Assembly (NCBI GenBank): GCA_017536625.1
Contig: JAFXGY010000018.1
Location: 62,001-126,000 of the forward strand
Direction: 5' to 3'
Length of the DNA: 64,000 nucleotides
Source: Oscillospiraceae bacterium
Lineage (GTDB): Bacteria > Bacillota > Clostridia > Oscillospirales > Ruminococcaceae
In this document: piece by piece, positions 32,145 through 40,616 of the stretch
Numbering within the stretch: the first letter of the stretch is position 1
How the letters are laid out: each line of letters opens with the position of its first letter
Program-made: the position numbers and the translations under genes
Notes under the pieces: generated by a model
The model's input: only the letters and a program-made list of their open reading frames with translations
What the model was told of the DNA's origin: nothing
Database searches by the model: none

Positions 32145-33557
32145 TTATTTATCTATGGGAAGGCGGATGGTGACGGTTGTTCCCTCACCTTCGATGCTGT
32201 CGAGCAGAATCTCGCCGCCGTGCATTCGGATTATTTCGTCCGCAACCGCAAGCCCGATTCCGCTTCCGCGGCGGGTTGCGTTGCCTTTGAAGAATTTTGT
32301 TTTTACTTTTTCAAGCTGGTCCGCGGGAATTCCGATTCCCGTATCCGCAACGGCGATATCCACAAAGCCGTTTTCTGTGCGGGAAGCGGTTATTGTAACG
32401 CTTCCGCCTTCGTCGCTGTATTTTATCGCGTTATCTATGATATTCACGAAAACCTGGCGCAGGCGGTTTTTATCGCCCAAAACCGGGATTATATCGTCGA
32501 TTTCCTCATAAATAAGAGCTTTTTTCTCGCGGATGGCGCGCTGTTCAAAGGTGAGGACCGCTTCGGAAAGTTCCGCGATTATATCGAGCTTCATGGGCTG
32601 AAGAACCATTCTTCCGCTTTGGAGGCGTGAGAAATCCAGAAGTTCTTCCACCATGACGGAAAGACGCTCTGTTTCTCCGATTATAACGCCCATTCCCCTG
32701 GAAAGTGTGGCGTTATCGATGGATTCGTCCTTCGAGGAATCTTCAAGCATTTCTGCCCAGCCTTTTATGGCGGTGAGAGGGGTTCTAAGTTCGTGGGAAA
32801 CGGAGGATATGAAATCGTTCTTCATTCTTTCCGTTGCGCCAAGTTCATCTGCCATATAATTTATTGTATCGCAAAGTTCGCCGATTTCGTCGTCGGTTTT
32901 CTTTTCAAGGCGGGTGTGGAAATCTCCCTCCGCAATTTTTTTGGCGGCATCGCCGATCTGTCCCACCGGAATTACTATTGAATTGATGAAATAGGAACCG
33001 GAAACCACCACAAAAAATACTATGGCAATGCAGATAAGCCCGGTTACCGCAATAATAAAGAAAATCTGCCTGTCCGCATTTTCAAGGGAAGTTACAAGAC
33101 GGAAAGCCGCAAAATTTGCCGTGTTTCCTTCCGGAATGACCGTTACGGAAATTACGTTTTCACCGTTAAGTTCGCCCGTATATTCCGCTCTTTTATCGAC
33201 GGAGGAGGAAACTTCGTAGCAATCGTTCGTAAGATAATCCTTTTCCGGCAAAAATCCGCTGGAGGTAAGCGTCACTTCTCCCCTGCTGTTGAGCACCATA
33301 AGTTCCATGATATCGCGGTGTTCGAAGGAAGTTACTATTCCGCGGAAATATGCTTCATAACCACCGGTTTCTTCCGAAGCGTGCTTTGAAAGAAGGCCCG
33401 AAACGGTTTCTGCCTGGGAATATACGATTCTTTCGATGCTTCCGTAATAATAATCCTTTACGGAAAAAGCTATCACAAATTCAAGTGCGATAAGAATTAC
33501 AAGAATAACGCCGAGGCTGTTTGAAAGCCAGCGTTTTGTGATTTTCTTTACTGCCAT
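32145..33557 (-). CDS. Sensor histidine kinase, first two-component system
   Basis: 470 residues. Membrane helix 1 (about 12-32), an extracytoplasmic sensor domain (33-163), membrane helix 2 (about 165-193), a HAMP linker (about 193-245), a HisKA domain with the phospho-accepting His255 in SVSHELRTPL, and an HATPase domain with the N box, VADTGIGIP and GSGIGLAVADEI. AAGGAGG precedes the ATG. Its partner regulator (33709-34401) is upstream in the same direction, but a repeat block of about 150 bp lies between them. The ligand is unknown; the upstream lipoprotein with VCBS-like repeats may belong to the same signalling unit. Confidence 0.95.
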   Translation of the reverse strand: MAVKKITKRWLSNSLGVILVILIALEFVIAFSVKDYYYGSIERIVYSQAETVSGLLSKHASEETGGYEAYFRGIVTSFEHRDIMELMVLNSRGEVTLTSSGFLPEKDYLTNDCYEVSSSVDKRAEYTGELNGENVISVTVIPEGNTANFAAFRLVTSLENADRQIFFIIAVTGLICIAIVFFVVVSGSYFINSIVIPVGQIGDAAKKIAEGDFHTRLEKKTDDEIGELCDTINYMADELGATERMKNDFISSVSHELRTPLTAIKGWAEMLEDSSKDESIDNATLSRGMGVIIGETERLSVMVEELLDFSRLQSGRMVLQPMKLDIIAELSEAVLTFEQRAIREKKALIYEEIDDIIPVLGDKNRLRQVFVNIIDNAIKYSDEGGSVTITASRTENGFVDIAVADTGIGIPADQLEKVKTKFFKGNATRRGSGIGLAVADEIIRMHGGEILLDSIEGEGTTVTIRLPIDK

Positions 33558-33579
33558 ACGGCGTCCTCCTTTCGTTTTT

Positions 33580-33706
33580 TCCAGGCTCCCCTGAAAGGGG
33601 AGCTGGGTTTTGCCGAAGGCAAAAGACTGAGGGGTTTTAAATCAATATAAAAACCCTTCCGCCAAAACCTTCGGTTTTGACACCTTACCTTTAACAAGGG
33701 GTGTCA
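33580..33706. repeat. Palindromic repeat block between response regulator and kinase genes
   Basis: It contains GGCTCCCCTGAAAGGGGAGC (near 33583-33603), GCCGAAGGC, CCAAAACCTTCGGTTTTG and CCTTTAACAAGG units. These are shared with the clusters at 11.2, 12.7 and 53.7 kb. It splits an otherwise tight two-component operon. Confidence 0.75.
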
Positions 33707-33708
33707 GT

Positions 33709-34401
33709 TTATGCCATCCATTTATAGCCGAAGCCCCATACAGTCTGGAGATGTGCGGGGTTCGAAGGTTCTTCTTCGATTTTCATGCGAAGTCTTCTTA
33801 TATTCACGTCAACGATTTTATCGTCGCCGTTATAGCTTTCGCCCCAGATGCGAACAAGAATGTTCTTTCTTTCAAGGGCGGTGCCTTCGTTGTTCATAAA
33901 AAGCTCCATAAGCTGGAATTCCACCTGGGTAAGATCGATGGGATTTCCGTTTTTGGTAAGGGTCCTGCTAAGAATATTAAGTGTGAACGGGCCGGAAACG
34001 AGAAGATCGTTATGCACACTTTCGGGAACAATGGCGATTCTTCTGCAAATGGCATCAACCCTTGCGGTAAGTTCGCTTGGGGAAAAAGGTTTTGTGATAT
34101 AGTCATCGGCGCCGAGCATAAGGCCGTTTACTTTATCCATTTCCTGCGATTTTGCGGAAAGAATGATTATTCCCACGTTGCTGTTTTGTTTTCTTATGCG
34201 CTGGCAAACGGCAAAACCGTCGATTCCGGGCATCATTACGTCAAGAAGCACCACGCTGAAATCATTGGGTGCGGCTTCAAAATATTTTATGGCGTCCTCT
34301 CCGCAGGAAGCATCAATAACTTCGTAACCTGCGCGGCGAAGGGTTATGACTTCAAATTCGCGGATGGCGTCTTCATCTTCACAAACAAGAATTTTTTTCA
34401 T
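33709..34401 (-). CDS. OmpR-family response regulator, first two-component system
   Basis: 230 residues. Receiver domain 1-118 with acidic pair E8/D9, phospho-acceptor Asp54 in VVLLDVMMPG and KPFSP near 104. The winged-helix DNA-binding domain is in 135-230 (LTQVEFQLMELFMNN, KIVDVNIRRLRMKIE, VWGFGYKW). AGGAGGG precedes the ATG. Its gene lies between the lipoprotein (19 nt downstream of it) and the kinase. It probably controls its own operon and unknown envelope targets. Confidence 0.96.
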   Translation of the reverse strand: MKKILVCEDEDAIREFEVITLRRAGYEVIDASCGEDAIKYFEAAPNDFSVVLLDVMMPGIDGFAVCQRIRKQNSNVGIIILSAKSQEMDKVNGLMLGADDYITKPFSPSELTARVDAICRRIAIVPESVHNDLLVSGPFTLNILSRTLTKNGNPIDLTQVEFQLMELFMNNEGTALERKNILVRIWGESYNGDDKIVDVNIRRLRMKIEEEPSNPAHLQTVWGFGYKWMA

Positions 34402-34420
34402 TTTTCATCCCTCCTGTGAT

Positions 34421-35752
34421 TCATATAAAGGTAAAGCAGTTTTCAAATTCTGCCGGGTCTGTATAAAATTTGCTTTCCTCCGGGGCAAAGGCTTCGATAT
34501 AATAGTTATATTCGCCGTTTTCCGCCGCAAGGATATAATTTTCGTATTTATCCTGATAATCGCTTTTGAGTACCGAATGAATTTTGAGGATCGTTTCGCC
34601 GGATTCTATGCTTTTGAACCGAAGTTCGCCGGAAGAGGAATCTATCACAGCTTCCGCCGCGGAATTCCAGAATTCCGGAACAGAGAAAAGGTAGCCCGCT
34701 TCGGCGTTGGCAATTCCGTGCCATACGGCGGAGGAATTTGTTCCGTCATACTGCATATATTCCAGATAATAAACCTTGTCGGAAGCTTCCCTTGCGTAAT
34801 CTTCCCTTACTTCCACCGGGAATTCCATGATTCCGTCACCGTTTATATCCATACAGCCAACCGGGGTGTTCCTTGTGAAGATCCTTCTTTTGCCAAGGTT
34901 TCCGCCCACTATCACGATGATGCCGGATTCATCCTCTTCTTCCTGTTCGGCGGTTTCGTCTTCAACAAAATCGTCTATGGTGTGTTCGATTACTCTGTTT
35001 TCCTCAAGGGTAAGGAATTCCGTAAGATAAACTCCTTCATAAATTTCCGAATCAAGAAAATATGCGGTTCTTCCGTCGCCGAATTTTCCGACGGAGGAAG
35101 AATAAATTTCGCCGTATTCCGCATGGGTGGCAACATCTTCCGTAAGAACGGTTTTTCCGTTATGGCTGTGGAAAACGTTCAGCATGGAACGGTCCATATT
35201 GATGCCTTCGAAGATAATAATATCGCTGTAACCGTCCCCGTCCATATCCGCAATGTCGGAACCGTGGCATTCGGAACCATGAAGCCTTTCGAGCCGGTTT
35301 TCTTCGAAGCGGTAAATTCCGATTTCGAAGGACCATTTTATCACAACTGCGGGGCTTTTTTCGTCAATATCCGCAAATTCGATGCTTTCGATATCCCCGG
35401 AAAAACCCGCTGCTTCATAAACGGAAACCCAGCCTTCGCCGGTGCTTTTAAGGATATTTATCCTTGTGTTGTTATCTTCCGTTGAATAGAAAGCCATGGC
35501 TTCATCGGTTCCGTCCTCGTCAAGATCCCGGAAGATGAACGCGGAGTTCGCTCCGCCGCTGGCTGGATATTTAAGGCTGTAATCTTCGCCGATAACCGCG
35601 GAAAGAGCTTCGTTGAGTTTTGCCTGTTCTTCCGAAAAGACCGGAGGGCGCATCAGGGCTTCGGTATCCGTTTCGAAAACGGTACAGCCGGAAAAAGCAA
35701 GGCACAAAGCCAGCATTGCAAAAACAACCAGAACTTTTCTTAAGTTTTTCAA
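34421..35752 (-). CDS. Lipoprotein with VCBS-like DxDxDG repeats
   Basis: 443 residues from a TTG at 35752; AGGAGG lies 11 nt upstream and the next residues form a lipoprotein signal (KNLRKVLVVFAMLALCLAFS before the lipobox Cys). The body has several calcium-binding-like loops of the integrin/VCBS type (LDEDGTDE, MDGDGYSD, INGDGIME), each starting a beta-rich repeat, and an acidic stretch ETAEQEEEDES near the middle. It is probably attached to the outer face of the membrane. It is first in the operon with the two-component system, so it may modulate signal sensing. No enzymatic motif was found. Confidence 0.85.
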   Translation of the reverse strand: MKNLRKVLVVFAMLALCLAFSGCTVFETDTEALMRPPVFSEEQAKLNEALSAVIGEDYSLKYPASGGANSAFIFRDLDEDGTDEAMAFYSTEDNNTRINILKSTGEGWVSVYEAAGFSGDIESIEFADIDEKSPAVVIKWSFEIGIYRFEENRLERLHGSECHGSDIADMDGDGYSDIIIFEGINMDRSMLNVFHSHNGKTVLTEDVATHAEYGEIYSSSVGKFGDGRTAYFLDSEIYEGVYLTEFLTLEENRVIEHTIDDFVEDETAEQEEEDESGIIVIVGGNLGKRRIFTRNTPVGCMDINGDGIMEFPVEVREDYAREASDKVYYLEYMQYDGTNSSAVWHGIANAEAGYLFSVPEFWNSAAEAVIDSSSGELRFKSIESGETILKIHSVLKSDYQDKYENYILAAENGEYNYYIEAFAPEESKFYTDPAEFENCFTFI

Positions 35753-35799
35753 AACGGAAACACCTCCTGCCAAATAAATTCTATAAATATCTATAATAT

Positions 35800-35829
35800 A
35801 ATATAATACAAAAAGCCTTTCCTTGTCAA
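35800..35829 (-). promoter_or_regulatory. Promoter of the lipoprotein/two-component operon
   Basis: On the minus strand TTGACA (35829-35824), an 18-nt spacer and TATATT (35805-35800). The region has overlapping AT-rich hexamers, so the exact -10 is uncertain. Confidence 0.7.
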
Positions 35830-35902
35830 TCAATAAGGTGTAAACATTGTGTAAAATGAAAAAAGCTTTCTGTTAAGGTTTGGCCTTCGCGTTTTACCTA
35901 AT

Positions 35903-35921
35903 GGGCGGATATTATCCGCCC
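35903..35921. repeat. Palindrome GGGCGGATATTATCCGCCC
   Basis: A perfect 19-bp dyad in the intergenic space between divergent operons. The same unit appears at 11619-11637, 53675-53697 and 56006-56029. The rest of 35830-35970 shows nothing else I can name. Confidence 0.7.
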
Positions 35922-35977
35922 GCAAAAAACCTTTCTGGAAAACCAGAAAAAGAAATTTTATATTTTCCTATTATATA

Positions 35978-36005
35978 TTGACATCGCCTTACATAGTGCT
36001 ATAAT
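35978..36005 (+). promoter_or_regulatory. Promoter of psuK-psuG
   Basis: TTGACA (35978-35983), a 16-nt spacer and TATAAT (36000-36005), about 50 nt before the GTG start. Confidence 0.85.
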
Positions 36006-36056
36006 TTAAGCAAATGTTTATTTTAATAAACTTAAATTTAGGGGAGGCGTTTTTCC

Positions 36057-37145
36057 GTGACACAAAGGGAAAGGCAGATTCTTCAGCTTATCGAAGCGAA
36101 TCCCATGATTCAGCAGCAGGAAATTGCCGATAAACTCGGCATAACCCGCTCTTCCGTTGCTGTTCATATTTCAAACCTTATCAAAAAAGGCTGCATCGCC
36201 GGAAAAGGTTACGTCCTTCGCACCGGAAGCTATGTTGTGGTGGTCGGCGGAGTAAACGTCGATATCGGCGGCCGTTCCTTCAATCCGCTGGTTGCGGAAG
36301 ATTCCAACCCCGGCGAATCCATCACAAGCCTTGGGGGAGTCGGCAGAAACATCGCCCATAACATGAGCCTTATGGGGCTTGATGTTCGGCTTCTTTCAGC
36401 CTATGGCGACGACCTTAACGGCGAAAGAGTTGCCGCTTCCTGTTCCGAACTCGGAATCGACCTCAGCAACGCTCTGCGCGTTCCCGGGGCAACCACCTCC
36501 ACCTATCTTTACATAACCGATCCGGAAGGCGAGATGGCCCTTGCCATTTCGGATATGGAAGTCTGCAAAAAGATAACCCCGGAATATCTTTCGAAGAACC
36601 TTTCGCTTCTCCAAAACGCCCAGGTGGTCGTTGCGGATGCGAATATTCCGGAAGAATCCCTCAAATTCCTTGCGGATAACCTTTTTGTTCCCCTTTTCGT
36701 GGATACTGTTTCCACCGCAAAGGCAGAAAAAGTCCGCGGCATTCTTCCGAAGATACATACCCTTAAGCCGAACCGCATTGAAGCGGAACTTCTTTCCGGA
36801 GTGAAAATCGAAAAGGAAGAGGATGCGGAAAAAGCCGCAAAAGCCCTTATCGAAAAAGGGGTGCGCAGGGTTTTTATTTCCATGGGTGCAAAGGGAGTTT
36901 TTGCCGCAACGGCGAAGGAAAGCCTTTGGCACGGAATAATCCCGGGAAAAATGGTGAACACCACCGGCTGCGGAGATGCCTTTATGGGTGCTCTCGTCTG
37001 GGCATATCTTGAAGGAATGAACCTTGAAGAAACCGCCTGCGCCGGACTTGCCGCAGGTTCCCTTGCCATGGAATCAGACCAAACCATAAATCCGCTTATG
37101 AGCGCGGAACTTTTGAAAAAACGAATGAAACGCAAAAACAAATAA
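36057..37145 (+). CDS. psuK: Pseudouridine kinase with N-terminal winged-helix domain
   Basis: 362 residues from a GTG preceded by GGGAGG. The N-terminal 55 residues are a MarR/Lrp-like helix-turn-helix (RERQILQLIEANPMIQQQEI, ITRSSVAVHISNL), and the rest is a PfkB-type ribokinase fold. Its first strand is VVVVGGVNVDI and the C-terminal signature NTTGCGDAFMGALVWA contains the catalytic Asp. It phosphorylates pseudouridine to pseudouridine-5'-phosphate, which the next gene (PsuG) cleaves. The HTH fusion suggests autoregulation by the kinase, as proposed for similar PfkB-HTH proteins; the PsuG neighbour settles the substrate. Confidence 0.9.
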   Translation: MTQRERQILQLIEANPMIQQQEIADKLGITRSSVAVHISNLIKKGCIAGKGYVLRTGSYVVVVGGVNVDIGGRSFNPLVAEDSNPGESITSLGGVGRNIAHNMSLMGLDVRLLSAYGDDLNGERVAASCSELGIDLSNALRVPGATTSTYLYITDPEGEMALAISDMEVCKKITPEYLSKNLSLLQNAQVVVADANIPEESLKFLADNLFVPLFVDTVSTAKAEKVRGILPKIHTLKPNRIEAELLSGVKIEKEEDAEKAAKALIEKGVRRVFISMGAKGVFAATAKESLWHGIIPGKMVNTTGCGDAFMGALVWAYLEGMNLEETACAGLAAGSLAMESDQTINPLMSAELLKKRMKRKNK

Positions 37146-37177
37146 ACGAAAACAAAAATAAAAAAGGAGATATGACC

Positions 37178-38098
37178 ATGAACCTCAACAAATTCCTCGA
37201 CGTAAACGCAGAAGTTGCAAAAGCCATAGAAGAAGGCAAACCCGTTGTTGCTCTTGAATCCACCATCATCAGCCACGGAATGCCTTACCCCCAGAACGTT
37301 GAAACCGCCCTTCAGGTTGAACAGATAATCCGCGATAACGGTGCCGTTCCCGCAACCATCGCCATCATCGGCGGAAGACTTAAAGCAGGCCTTACCCCCG
37401 AAGAAATAGAATATTTCGGCAAAAAAGGACAGGCGATCCACAAAGCTTCCCGCCGCGACCTTGCGGTTCTTTGTTCCAGAGGCGAAGACGGCGCAACCAC
37501 CGTTACCACCACCATGATCATCGCCCACATGGCAGGAATCAAAATCTTCGCAACCGGCGGCATCGGCGGCGTTCACCGCGGAGCAGAAACCACCATGGAT
37601 ATCTCCGCCGACCTTGAAGAACTTGGCCAGACCCCTATGATGGTTGTCTGCGCAGGCGCAAAATCCATTCTTGACCTTGGCCTTACCCTTGAATATCTTG
37701 AAACCAAGGGCGTTCCGGTAATCGGCTTCGGCACCGAAGAACTTCCTGCTTTCTATACCCGTTCTTCCGGATTCAAAGTTGATTACCGCATCGATACCCC
37801 GAAGGAACTTGCCGCGGCATTCAAAGCTTCCGGCGATATGGGACTTAAAGCAGGAATGCTTGTTGCAAACCCCATTCCCGAAGAATACGCAATGCCCCTT
37901 GATGTTATCAACCGCGCCATTGATACCGCCATTGCCCAGGCAAACGAAAAAGGCATCAAAGGCAAGGAAACCACTCCTTTCCTTCTCGCAAAAGTTGCGG
38001 AACTTACCGGCGGCGATTCTCTCGCTTCCAACATCCAGCTTGTTTTCAACAACGCAAAAGTTGCCGCACAGACCGCTGTGGAACTTTCCCGGATGTAA
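37178..38098 (+). CDS. psuG: Pseudouridine-5'-phosphate glycosidase
   Basis: 306 residues. The ATG at 37178 is preferred over one at 37172 because AAGGAG then has an 8-nt spacer instead of 2. PsuG reversibly cleaves the C-C glycosidic bond of pseudouridine-5'-phosphate to uracil and ribose-5-phosphate. Family motifs: VALESTIISHGMPYPQN, RDLAVLCSRGEDGATTVTTT (with the catalytic Lys/Asp region nearby), FATGGIGGVHRGAE and LVANPIPEEYAM. With psuK it completes pseudouridine salvage. A strong terminator follows. Confidence 0.96.
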   Translation: MNLNKFLDVNAEVAKAIEEGKPVVALESTIISHGMPYPQNVETALQVEQIIRDNGAVPATIAIIGGRLKAGLTPEEIEYFGKKGQAIHKASRRDLAVLCSRGEDGATTVTTTMIIAHMAGIKIFATGGIGGVHRGAETTMDISADLEELGQTPMMVVCAGAKSILDLGLTLEYLETKGVPVIGFGTEELPAFYTRSSGFKVDYRIDTPKELAAAFKASGDMGLKAGMLVANPIPEEYAMPLDVINRAIDTAIAQANEKGIKGKETTPFLLAKVAELTGGDSLASNIQLVFNNAKVAAQTAVELSRM

Positions 38099-38105
38099 TA
38101 AAACA

Positions 38106-38146
38106 CAAAAGCGGAGGTGCCTTTCCGGCATCTCCGCTTTTTTATT
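38106..38146 (+). terminator. Terminator of psuKG
   Basis: AAAGCGGAGGTGCC and GGCATCTCCGCTTT form a long stem followed by TTTTATTT. Confidence 0.9.
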
Positions 38147-38163
38147 TGATATTTAAAAGAAAG

Positions 38164-38222
38164 AATGAAATAAAACCCTTCCGCCTGCTTCGCAGGTACC
38201 TCCCCTTTCAGGGGAGGCTTTT
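38164..38222. repeat. Single palindromic repeat unit
   Basis: CCTGCTTCGCAGG and CCTCCCCTTTCAGGGGAGG, matching elements at 12911 and 33583. It sits between psuG and the convergent XRE gene. Confidence 0.65.
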
Positions 38223-38324
38223 TTGAGGTGACATAAAAAAACAGAGGCGGAAAACCACCTCTGTTTTAAAATTTTTACAATATTCGGGTTTAAATTGCCT
38301 TCATAACATGGTAAAATATATCTG

Positions 38325-38996
38325 TTATTTATCCATGCTGTCTTCGCAGTTTTTGATAAGGCTGAAAAGGCTTGACGCAAAAAGAGGATAGGTCCTCGAA
38401 AGGCTTTCGGAAGAAACGGAAATGTTTTCTGCCTTGACGGAAGGATCTCCTTCGAGCTTCTTTGCCTTTGCTTCGCAGTTCTTCATATATGCATCCGCGC
38501 TTTCAAGAGCGCCTGCGTTGGGAACACTGAAGGTGTTCATATTGTTCTTCGGGCTCATGGAATAAACAATTCTGAACATACGGTAAACCGCGCCCATAAG
38601 ATAGCCCGAAACCTGCTTCGTAAGTTCCTTGCTTCCGCTTTTGGATAAAAGGTCGAAAAGCACGTTAAGGGAGTTTGCTATAAGCTTTTTGTTGATTATG
38701 GGAAGAACCCCCGCGCCGGAAAAAGTGTTTTCCTTGCCGGCAGCATCCGGTTCCGGAATATCTTCGACCGTAAGGGTCATGCCTTCCGGGTCTGCGCTTC
38801 TTCCAAGAAGATAATCCGCGGAAACGCCGTAAAAATCCGCCGCACGGATGAGGAAATCAAGCCCGCATTCGCGGATTCCTTTTTCGTAATGGGAAAGAAG
38901 CGCCTGGGAAACCCCAAGCTGGGAAGCAGCTTCCTTCTGGCTGATGCCTTTTTCTTTTCTCAAAAGCGACAAAACTCGCGGAAAATCTGTTTTCAT
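38325..38996 (-). CDS. XRE-family transcriptional regulator
   Basis: 223 residues from the ATG at 38996. The N-terminal HTH (about residues 5-60) reads FPRVLSLLRKEKGISQKEAA, LGVSQALLSHYEKGIRE, then YGVSADYLLGR. The rest (70-223) is an unrecognised helical domain with no membrane segment. It is divergent from the histidine phosphatase gene. An imperfect palindrome over its -10 box (39026-39042) suggests autoregulation. Confidence 0.88.
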   Translation of the reverse strand: MKTDFPRVLSLLRKEKGISQKEAASQLGVSQALLSHYEKGIRECGLDFLIRAADFYGVSADYLLGRSADPEGMTLTVEDIPEPDAAGKENTFSGAGVLPIINKKLIANSLNVLFDLLSKSGSKELTKQVSGYLMGAVYRMFRIVYSMSPKNNMNTFSVPNAGALESADAYMKNCEAKAKKLEGDPSVKAENISVSSESLSRTYPLFASSLFSLIKNCEDSMDK

Positions 38997-39025
38997 ATTA
39001 CAAAATCCACCTTTTTTCGATAACT

Positions 39026-39042
39026 GTTTGTATATTATAAAC
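39026..39042. promoter_or_regulatory. Candidate operator GTTTGTATATTATAAAC
   Basis: A 17-bp imperfect dyad with GTTT/AAAC ends covering the -10 of the XRE promoter, and lying between the two divergent genes. A likely XRE binding site by position; unproven. Confidence 0.4.
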
Positions 39043-39062
39043 CTGTTCATACATTTTGTAAA
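39034..39062 (-). promoter_or_regulatory. Promoter of the XRE regulator gene
   Basis: On the minus strand TTTACA (39062-39057), a 17-nt spacer and TATAAT (39039-39034). Confidence 0.75.
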
Positions 39063-39081
39063 GTATTTTTTAGGAGGAAAT

Positions 39082-39756
39082 ATGGTAACTTACAGAATCC
39101 ACCTTATCCGCCACGGAATGGCGGAAGACCCCGAAAAGAAAATCTGTCTTGGCTGCAAAAGCGACCCTGCCCTTACCCCCGAAGGCGCAGAGGAACTTCG
39201 AGAACTTATGGATACATACCAGTATCCCTATGCCGAAAAAGTTTATTGCAGTCCTTCCCTTCGCTGCAGACAGACCGCAGATATCCTTTTCCCCGAAACG
39301 GAAGCAGAAATCATGGACGAGCTTCGGGAATGCGACCTTGGGGATTTTGACGGAAAGCCCATTGCAGAACTTATGGAAAACCCCGCTTTCATCGGCTGGG
39401 TCGAAGGCAAATGCCCCCCGCCGAACGGCGAAAAATCCGATGAATTTGGTGCAAGAATCGCCTGCGCCTTTGACGATATAATCCACGATATGTCCAAAAA
39501 TCACCTTATCGAAACCGCCGTAGTCACCCACGGAACGGTGATTATGGGGCTTTGCGCCATGTGCGGATATCCCCGCCAGGAAATGCGCTACTGGGCATCG
39601 AACAGCGGCTGCGGATACACCCTTTCCACCTCCGTTTCCCTTTGGATGCACGACCAGTGCTTCGAGGTGATTTCGACCCTTCCTTTTGAACCTTATGACG
39701 AGGAAAAGGAACCCCAGCTTTCCGAGGAGGAACGTGAATGGAACTTTTTCGAATAA
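39082..39756 (+). CDS. Histidine phosphatase family protein
   Basis: 224 residues; the ATG at 39082 follows TAGGAGGAA. The phosphoglycerate-mutase-like fold is shown by LIRHGMAED (residues about 7-15, phospho-His in RHG), the Arg in CSPSLRCRQTADIL, the Glu in LRECDLGDFDG and the second His in VVTHGTVIM. The length and the CSPSLRCRQTA motif resemble CobC/PhoE-type small phosphatases, but no cobalamin gene is nearby. The substrate is unknown. The stop overlaps the next gene by 19 nt. Confidence 0.9.
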   Translation: MVTYRIHLIRHGMAEDPEKKICLGCKSDPALTPEGAEELRELMDTYQYPYAEKVYCSPSLRCRQTADILFPETEAEIMDELRECDLGDFDGKPIAELMENPAFIGWVEGKCPPPNGEKSDEFGARIACAFDDIIHDMSKNHLIETAVVTHGTVIMGLCAMCGYPRQEMRYWASNSGCGYTLSTSVSLWMHDQCFEVISTLPFEPYDEEKEPQLSEEEREWNFFE

Positions 39757-40616
39757 TCAAAAAAGATGCCCGCAGGGCTTTGCATTCCTTTGCCGGAAGA
39801 GCGACCGCTTCCGTCCTTATAATCGCCATGGCATATCTTGCGGTGACGATTACCCATTCCGTCCTGCTTTTCATCTTTTCCGGTGCGGAAAGCCTTCAGT
39901 ATGATTTTTTCAGCATAGCGGAATCTTCCGCGGAAATTCTTGCTGTCACCGGCGGAATGAGCCTTCTTTATTTTCTTATAATGCCTGCGCTCTTCCTTGG
40001 ATACACCAAACTGCATTTTGCTTTTGCGGAAGGAAAGGACGAAAGCATAAACACCCTTTTCGATATGTTTTCTTCCCCGAAGAAGTTCTTCGGTTCTTTC
40101 ATTTTCGGAATCTGCTGTGCGGTTTTGGGAATTCTTTCCTTCGCCGCCGGAACTGCCCCCGGCGCAACGCTTTTTTACTGCGCATATAACTTTATTCCGG
40201 AATCCACCGCCACCCTTTCGATCCTGCGGATAGGTGCCCTTTGCATCTGCACTTCCGTAATCATCCTCGGCGCGGTTTTTACTCTTGTTTTCATCCGCCG
40301 CTGGCATCTTGCGCCCTATTATTTCGTCACCGGAAGCGGAATTTTCCGTTCTTTCCGCCAAAGCGCAAAAGCAACCGCAGGAATCCACGGCGATATTCTT
40401 CGCTTCAGGCTTTCGTTCATCGGCTGGGCTTTGCTTTCGTTCTTCATTCTTCCAATGCTTTACAGCATTCCTTATTTCTTTATCGCAAGCGCCATCCACG
40501 CAAAATATCTTATGGAAAAATATGAGCATTCCCTTGCCGTGGTTCCGGAAAATTTTGAGCACGGCGAAGCGGAAAGCGAAATTACCGAAGAAAAAGATTC
40601 ACCGCAAGAACGCTGA
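39738..40616 (+). CDS. Multi-pass membrane protein of unknown function
   Basis: 292 residues; the ATG at 39738 follows GAGGAGG and overlaps the phosphatase gene. About six hydrophobic helices are visible (for example ASVLIIAMAYLAVTITHSV, LLYFLIMPALFLGYTKL, FGICCAVLGILSFAAGT, FILPMLYSIPYFFIASAI), with an acidic cytosolic tail (ENFEHGEAESEITEEKD). The arrangement recalls DUF975-type proteins but I cannot assign it firmly. Its last 35 bp overlap the convergent spmB gene. Confidence 0.75.
   Translation: MELFRIIKKDARRALHSFAGRATASVLIIAMAYLAVTITHSVLLFIFSGAESLQYDFFSIAESSAEILAVTGGMSLLYFLIMPALFLGYTKLHFAFAEGKDESINTLFDMFSSPKKFFGSFIFGICCAVLGILSFAAGTAPGATLFYCAYNFIPESTATLSILRIGALCICTSVIILGAVFTLVFIRRWHLAPYYFVTGSGIFRSFRQSAKATAGIHGDILRFRLSFIGWALLSFFILPMLYSIPYFFIASAIHAKYLMEKYEHSLAVVPENFEHGEAESEITEEKDSPQER

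Noticed and set aside
36509-38131. 540-codon minus-strand frame over psuK-psuG
   Set aside because: Shadow of two well-supported plus-strand genes with promoter and terminator.
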